Positions 60,433-64,000 of a DNA stretch of 64,000 nucleotides are shown piece after piece. Numbering within the stretch: position 1 is the first letter of the stretch; every line of letters begins with the position of its first letter. The stretch is from Pseudopithomyces maydicus (lineage: Eukaryota; Ascomycota; Dothideomycetes; Pleosporales; Didymosphaeriaceae), in NCBI GenBank assembly GCA_026873275.1, contig JANTUC010000002.1:1674001-1738000 (forward strand), given 5' to 3'. The translations under genes were made by a program, and so were the position numbers. The notes under the pieces are model-generated. The model worked only from the letters and a program-made list of their open reading frames with translations. It did not search any database and had not been told where the DNA came from.

Positions 60433-60963
60433 ATGAAACAACTGCCGTCCAGCAAGTCCCCGTTCGATCCGAATCAGAAGAAGCATGTGCCGGACCCAGC
60501 CCAATCGCCCGCGTTCCAGCATAGGTGCCCTTGCAAGAAGAATGGCGCACCAGGTAAGCATCAGTATGTTTCTTTACCGACTAGCACTGATGGCGTTTTA
60601 GAGTGTGATTGTCCGCACAAAGGTGGTTGCAATCTAGCCTCTACGTGTGCCACAGCTTCGCGTTCGCGTTCGCCCTCCACCATAACAACAACCATGGCCA
60701 CCTCCCCCGCACATGCCCTTGCGCCATATAAACATCTATCTACTCGAACAACTGTGCAATCACCTGCGCTGTCACTTTCGGCATATAGCTTTGGCTATGA
60801 CGGCTCTATGTCACTGTCCAAAGTCGGTGCGCTCCTCATGTCGATTGAATCTGGACAACTTGATCCAGTCAATATTCTCGACTATCTTCCGCAAAACCTA
60901 TCGAGGGCGTTTGGTGGAAGAGTGACGCGAAGGAATAAGCGCCCGAAAGCCGTTAGAGTGTAA
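60433..60963 (+). CDS. Small Cys-rich, basic protein with CPC/CDC cluster
   Basis: Two exons, 60433-60553 and 60602-60963, with a 48-nt intron (donor GTAAGC, acceptor TTTTAG). The product has 160 residues. The splice joins CPCKKNGAP to ECDCPHKGGC, giving a tight cluster of seven Cys with CxC and CxxxxC spacing, followed by a Ser/Thr-rich, probably disordered region and a basic C terminus (RVTRRNKRPKAVRV). The cluster could bind metal, as in metallothioneins or copper-fist factors, but it does not match either well. No signal peptide. The intron is a multiple of three, so the unspliced frame stays open too; I prefer the spliced form because donor and acceptor are good and it tightens the Cys cluster. 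Confidence 0.6.
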   Translation: MKQLPSSKSPFDPNQKKHVPDPAQSPAFQHRCPCKKNGAPGKHQYVSLPTSTDGVLECDCPHKGGCNLASTCATASRSRSPSTITTTMATSPAHALAPYKHLSTRTTVQSPALSLSAYSFGYDGSMSLSKVGALLMSIESGQLDPVNILDYLPQNLSRAFGGRVTRRNKRPKAVRV

Positions 60964-62147
60964 GCAGTCAATTCCAACAGAACAAATCACATCTGACCGA
61001 CATATGTCATTAGACAGGAGATGGATGATACTGAGAAGGGAAAAAAGTGTGTTTGTGAATTGGAATGCGGCTGTCGTTGCTGGACCCTGAAGAGTCCTGT
61101 TGCGACAGGACATTCGCCCATATTCGATCGGGACGTGATCAGGTAAAGGAAAGACTGGGAAGAATGGGGGCAGTGGTAGACTTGGAGAGCAGCGAAAGAG
61201 GAGAGACAAGTCACTTTGTTGAACGTTCCAACACGATGTTAAAATGGCAGTGGCGAAGGAGATAACTCCGTGCGAACAGCAGCATACGACGACCAGCCAA
61301 TTGGCAGCTCATAAGCTTCATCGAACGATCTAGCAAAAGAAGAAACGGTAGCCAAGACAAAATAAGAGCAGCTGATTCAAAGATTGACAAGCATGTGTAT
61401 ACATCAACTGTTGATAGTTCAGACGCATAAATATGTGTGCAGCTTGATCAATGGACACAATGCCCACATTCTTTGTACCTATGAGCGCATGAGTACGAGG
61501 CTGCTTCCCAAGTTGCACTTATCAAGAACTTCCTTGTAATGTTCTCGATGCATTGCGCTTTGAATGCTGTGATTTTTGCTCAAAGGCTTCTTTGGCGACG
61601 CGAATTCAAAGAAAAGAGGAAATCTCACTGCTTTAAGAGCAAATTCCGAGAAGATTTGACCCCGAGCCCTACATGTCTCAGTGCCAAGCTTCCCCCGGTG
61701 CTGCTCTTCTGCGGTCGCTTCTGGGGTTTAGGTGCTAAGACCCCGGCTCACCACGTAATTGGAGCAAAACCAACAACCAGGCACCATCTCGCATGTAATG
61801 CTTTACCGGCTATTACTACTGTCACAGCATCTCAAACATGCCGTATGCAAGTACACTACAGGCAAAACGCTAGTGGTAGATATATCATAAAGCTTCAGTA
61901 GTCCCAGCATGTCTTAGTTTCTTTCTCTAAAGTTTCGCCCTCCGTGGAGCAGATGCAGGAACACCTGTTCACGACCCACTTGACAATTTACAAACAAATT
62001 TTGCGACGAGTGCGGATGCGAACACTATGGCTCGTAGGTATTGCATATCCCAACGATTTTACAAAAACTAAGTATAATATAGCATCAATTCCTTTCACAT
62101 TCCGGGTCGGAACACCAATCGAACAGTCATTTGAGAATGTCTTGTCG
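60964..62147. other. Intergenic, 1.2 kb, no gene supported
   Basis: Several frames of 60-120 codons lie on both strands but show no protein-like features. Confidence 0.4.
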
Positions 62148-62378
62148 ATGATAGCTCGAAGGTCTCAACTCGCTGTGCGCGATACCGGTAGTTCTGGTTT
62201 CACGGGCAACCACAAATTGGTTATTGTGCTTGTCATCCTCGCGTTGATGACAGCGGTGACGCTGATCGCTTATTCTATGCGCCAGGCAAAGAGGCAGGAG
62301 AAGGAGGCCAGAGAACGTGGGGCTTTCATGCGAGGTCTCCAGGCTGGAGACGTTGGGTTGGTAAAAGTTGGGAGCTAG
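62148..62378 (+). CDS. Small single-pass membrane protein
   Basis: A 76-residue frame starting MIARRSQLAVRD, with a strong hydrophobic helix (HKLVIVLVILALMTAVTLIAYSM) at about residues 23-45, followed by a positively charged RQAKRQEKEARERG. This suggests type I or tail-exposed topology with a cytosolic charged end. A longer in-frame start at 61,944 adds 68 residues of unconvincing sequence and I did not use it. Function unknown; small proteins of this kind are common near secreted-protein genes in fungi. Confidence 0.5.
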   Translation: MIARRSQLAVRDTGSSGFTGNHKLVIVLVILALMTAVTLIAYSMRQAKRQEKEARERGAFMRGLQAGDVGLVKVGS

Positions 62379-62790
62379 ATACGCGACAATGACGAGCAAA
62401 CATAAGAATGTGATGATTCATGAGCACTAAGTCTGCTTAGAGGGACCATAGCCTGGGTCGGTGGTGCTGATAGCGTAGAAACAACGCGCTTTTCGGTCAG
62501 TGTAGTGAATGTATGTGCTTGAGCGCATCCATGTAGACATGTAGAAGCGTGGGTGGAGCTGTAAAGACTTGACGGTAGTCGCTTTACGAATACTTGTGAA
62601 GCTTTACAGTTATTAAGTGTCGTGTAGATGGAGTTTAGTACGGTCCCGGCCCCTGCTTTTGTCACGTTTCATATGTCGGTCATCATGAAACGCGCGATGC
62701 AACACAACTCTTGGCAAGCTCCATCATTGAACCCTGTGAGTCTCAACACTTGCTTTCCTTTCTCAAGAGCTGCTCTTAAAATTAATCAAC
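62379..62790. other. Intergenic, no gene seen
   Basis: Holds the 3' UTR of the small membrane protein and the promoter of the next gene. Confidence 0.4.
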
Positions 62791-63612
62791 ATGGCAATAC
62801 CTAGACGGTATGTAATTATCGCGTCATCAATAACCCTAATCATCATCATTGCGGTCTCGCTTGCGACTTCGCTCGAAGTTCGCGCCGCACCACAAAGGAG
62901 AGTTCAGCTCCCGAAGGCACAACTTGCAAAAGACGGACAGGTACAAGCGGAAGCACAACGTGCAGGTGCAAAGGTCAATGGAAGCGCTATTGACAGAGCG
63001 GATATCCTCCATGGAACCTCCACTGTTGCCGGCGATCAGACTGCAACTTGGCTTCTCACCGTGACGGCCCGACCAACCACTATACAGAGCGACGAGGGCA
63101 TGATCGGAGCGACTCCAACGGCCAACCCGAGTACAAGTTTAGCTGACGAAGGCTTCATCGGCAATATCGCAGCATCACTGCTCCCGAAACCAAGCACGCA
63201 CCCTCCACCTCCGCCAGCGCCTATACCCCAAATCCCCATTGTTGCAATGTCATACGCTGGCGATGGAGGACCAAAGCACTGCCGTGGAGAGCTGCTTCAG
63301 AAAACCTCTTTGCCAAGGCCTGCAACGGATTGGAGAAATGGAACATGTGTAGACTTGCCTGCACATGCACGCTGTGGCGTTTTCTATTCGGCAAAGGGCG
63401 ACAACTGCGAGGCACAGTTGTTCTCGATGGATGGATGTTACAACACAACCGAGACATATATAAACACGGTGGTGTTTATGCCAGAAGAACGACCAATTGG
63501 CGCTGTTTGGAAGAGCATGTACATTCGATGTGGAATCGATGCACCAGAACCGGCTCTGATTGACCCGAGCATTCTTGGGGGCGCATTGAAAAAGAAACCC
63601 GGCGGAGGTTGA
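62791..63612 (+). CDS. Secreted or membrane-anchored protein with C-terminal Cys domain
   Basis: 273 residues. The start is RRYVIIASSITLIIIIAVSL, a long hydrophobic N-terminal segment after MAIP that could be a cleaved signal peptide or a signal anchor. The middle is Thr/Ser/Pro-rich with a PPPPPAP run, probably an extended glycosylated stalk. The last 110 residues hold Cys at regular spacing (KHCRGE, GTCVDL, ARCGVF, DNCEAQLF, DGCYNTT, IRCGID), with N-x-S/T sites near NTTET, and look like a small disulphide-bonded extracellular domain. No KDEL or GPI signal is evident. It could be a secreted effector-like or cell-surface protein; the family is not identified. Confidence 0.65.
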   Translation: MAIPRRYVIIASSITLIIIIAVSLATSLEVRAAPQRRVQLPKAQLAKDGQVQAEAQRAGAKVNGSAIDRADILHGTSTVAGDQTATWLLTVTARPTTIQSDEGMIGATPTANPSTSLADEGFIGNIAASLLPKPSTHPPPPPAPIPQIPIVAMSYAGDGGPKHCRGELLQKTSLPRPATDWRNGTCVDLPAHARCGVFYSAKGDNCEAQLFSMDGCYNTTETYINTVVFMPEERPIGAVWKSMYIRCGIDAPEPALIDPSILGGALKKKPGGG

Positions 63613-64000
63613 GAAGCATCGAAGCGAAATTAAAGCAAAGAAAAAAGTGTACGCGTGACAAAAAAGTGTTCCCATGCTAGCAGAAATAGACAAGTTGCGA
63701 TCCGGGAACTATAGGGTCTGAAAGACGATGTGGCAGCCTTAACGTACCAGCTCTCGCAACCCTCGCTTGCGGTTGTGGACATTCCACGATCTTAGGTAAA
63801 ATTCACAACACACACGTAATGTCTAAGATGTATATTCAATTCAAGGAGAAAGAGGCGAAGAGGGCGAGGAAAGGATGCCCAGGGCTTCCAAGTTTCGGTC
63901 AAGACACCGTGGGGAAGGTGCAACCACGACAGAGCATGAGGCTAAGCTATATCGAGTTAGCGCGCCAACCTGGAAGCAGACGAGGCAACGAAGCAATGAT
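63613..64000. other. Window end, no gene supported
   Basis: The minus strand is open in one frame from the edge for about 52 codons, which could be the end of a gene starting outside, but composition alone does not support it. Confidence 0.3.

Noticed and set aside
1..64000. tRNA or rRNA genes
   Set aside because: No stretch with a convincing A-box, B-box and cloverleaf pattern or rRNA-like sequence was recognised by eye; a covariance-model search would be decisive.

Overview
This window is nuclear DNA of a filamentous ascomycete (Pezizomycotina). Genes carry short GT..AG introns of about 45-160 nt with CTNAC-like branch points. The families present (Goodbye-NACHT NLR, HET, DUF4419, 2EXR/F-box-like) are typical of moulds. 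A 21 kb very AT-rich block shows the CpA-to-TpA damage of repeat-induced point mutation (RIP). A dothideomycete is my best guess, by inference only.

Left arm (1-25.5 kb): the 3' end of a proline-rich gene; a 2EXR/F-box-like gene; a large two-exon NLR-type STAND gene (Goodbye, NACHT, TPR, ZZ-like zinc finger); a long coiled-coil gene; a Cys-rich single-pass membrane protein; a multi-pass membrane protein; a WW/FF-domain protein divergent from proteasome subunit alpha-4 (Pre9 type); a gene ending in a Cys-pair motif; then two related 2EXR/F-box-like genes against the AT-rich block.

AT-rich block (25,580-46,960): bounded by a 13-bp inverted repeat beginning CACTA, with ACCTA-type motifs repeated just inside both ends. 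Inside are a 24-bp minisatellite, a Gypsy element on the minus strand (5-bp target duplication CTATA), a candidate solo LTR, a structurally complete Copia element on the plus strand (174-bp LTRs, target duplication ATACT) and several short tandem repeats. Both reverse transcriptases have the second Asp of YxDD changed to Asn, as RIP would cause. No intact gene remains.

Right arm (47-64 kb): a DUF4419 gene divergent from a HET-domain gene, an F-box/ankyrin gene, a thioredoxin with a C-terminal hydrophobic segment, a small PARP-type zinc-finger protein, a three-exon NAD(P)-dependent reductase, a five-pass membrane protein, a small Cys-rich protein, and two small single-pass or secreted proteins. 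NLR, HET, DUF4419, F-box and ankyrin genes around a RIP-damaged island resemble an accessory self-recognition or defence neighbourhood; that is inference.

Five genes are open along their full length only if seven single bases are taken as missing, mostly beside short homopolymers, and each then closes exactly in frame with its introns. This suggests systematic undercalling in the assembly rather than gene decay.
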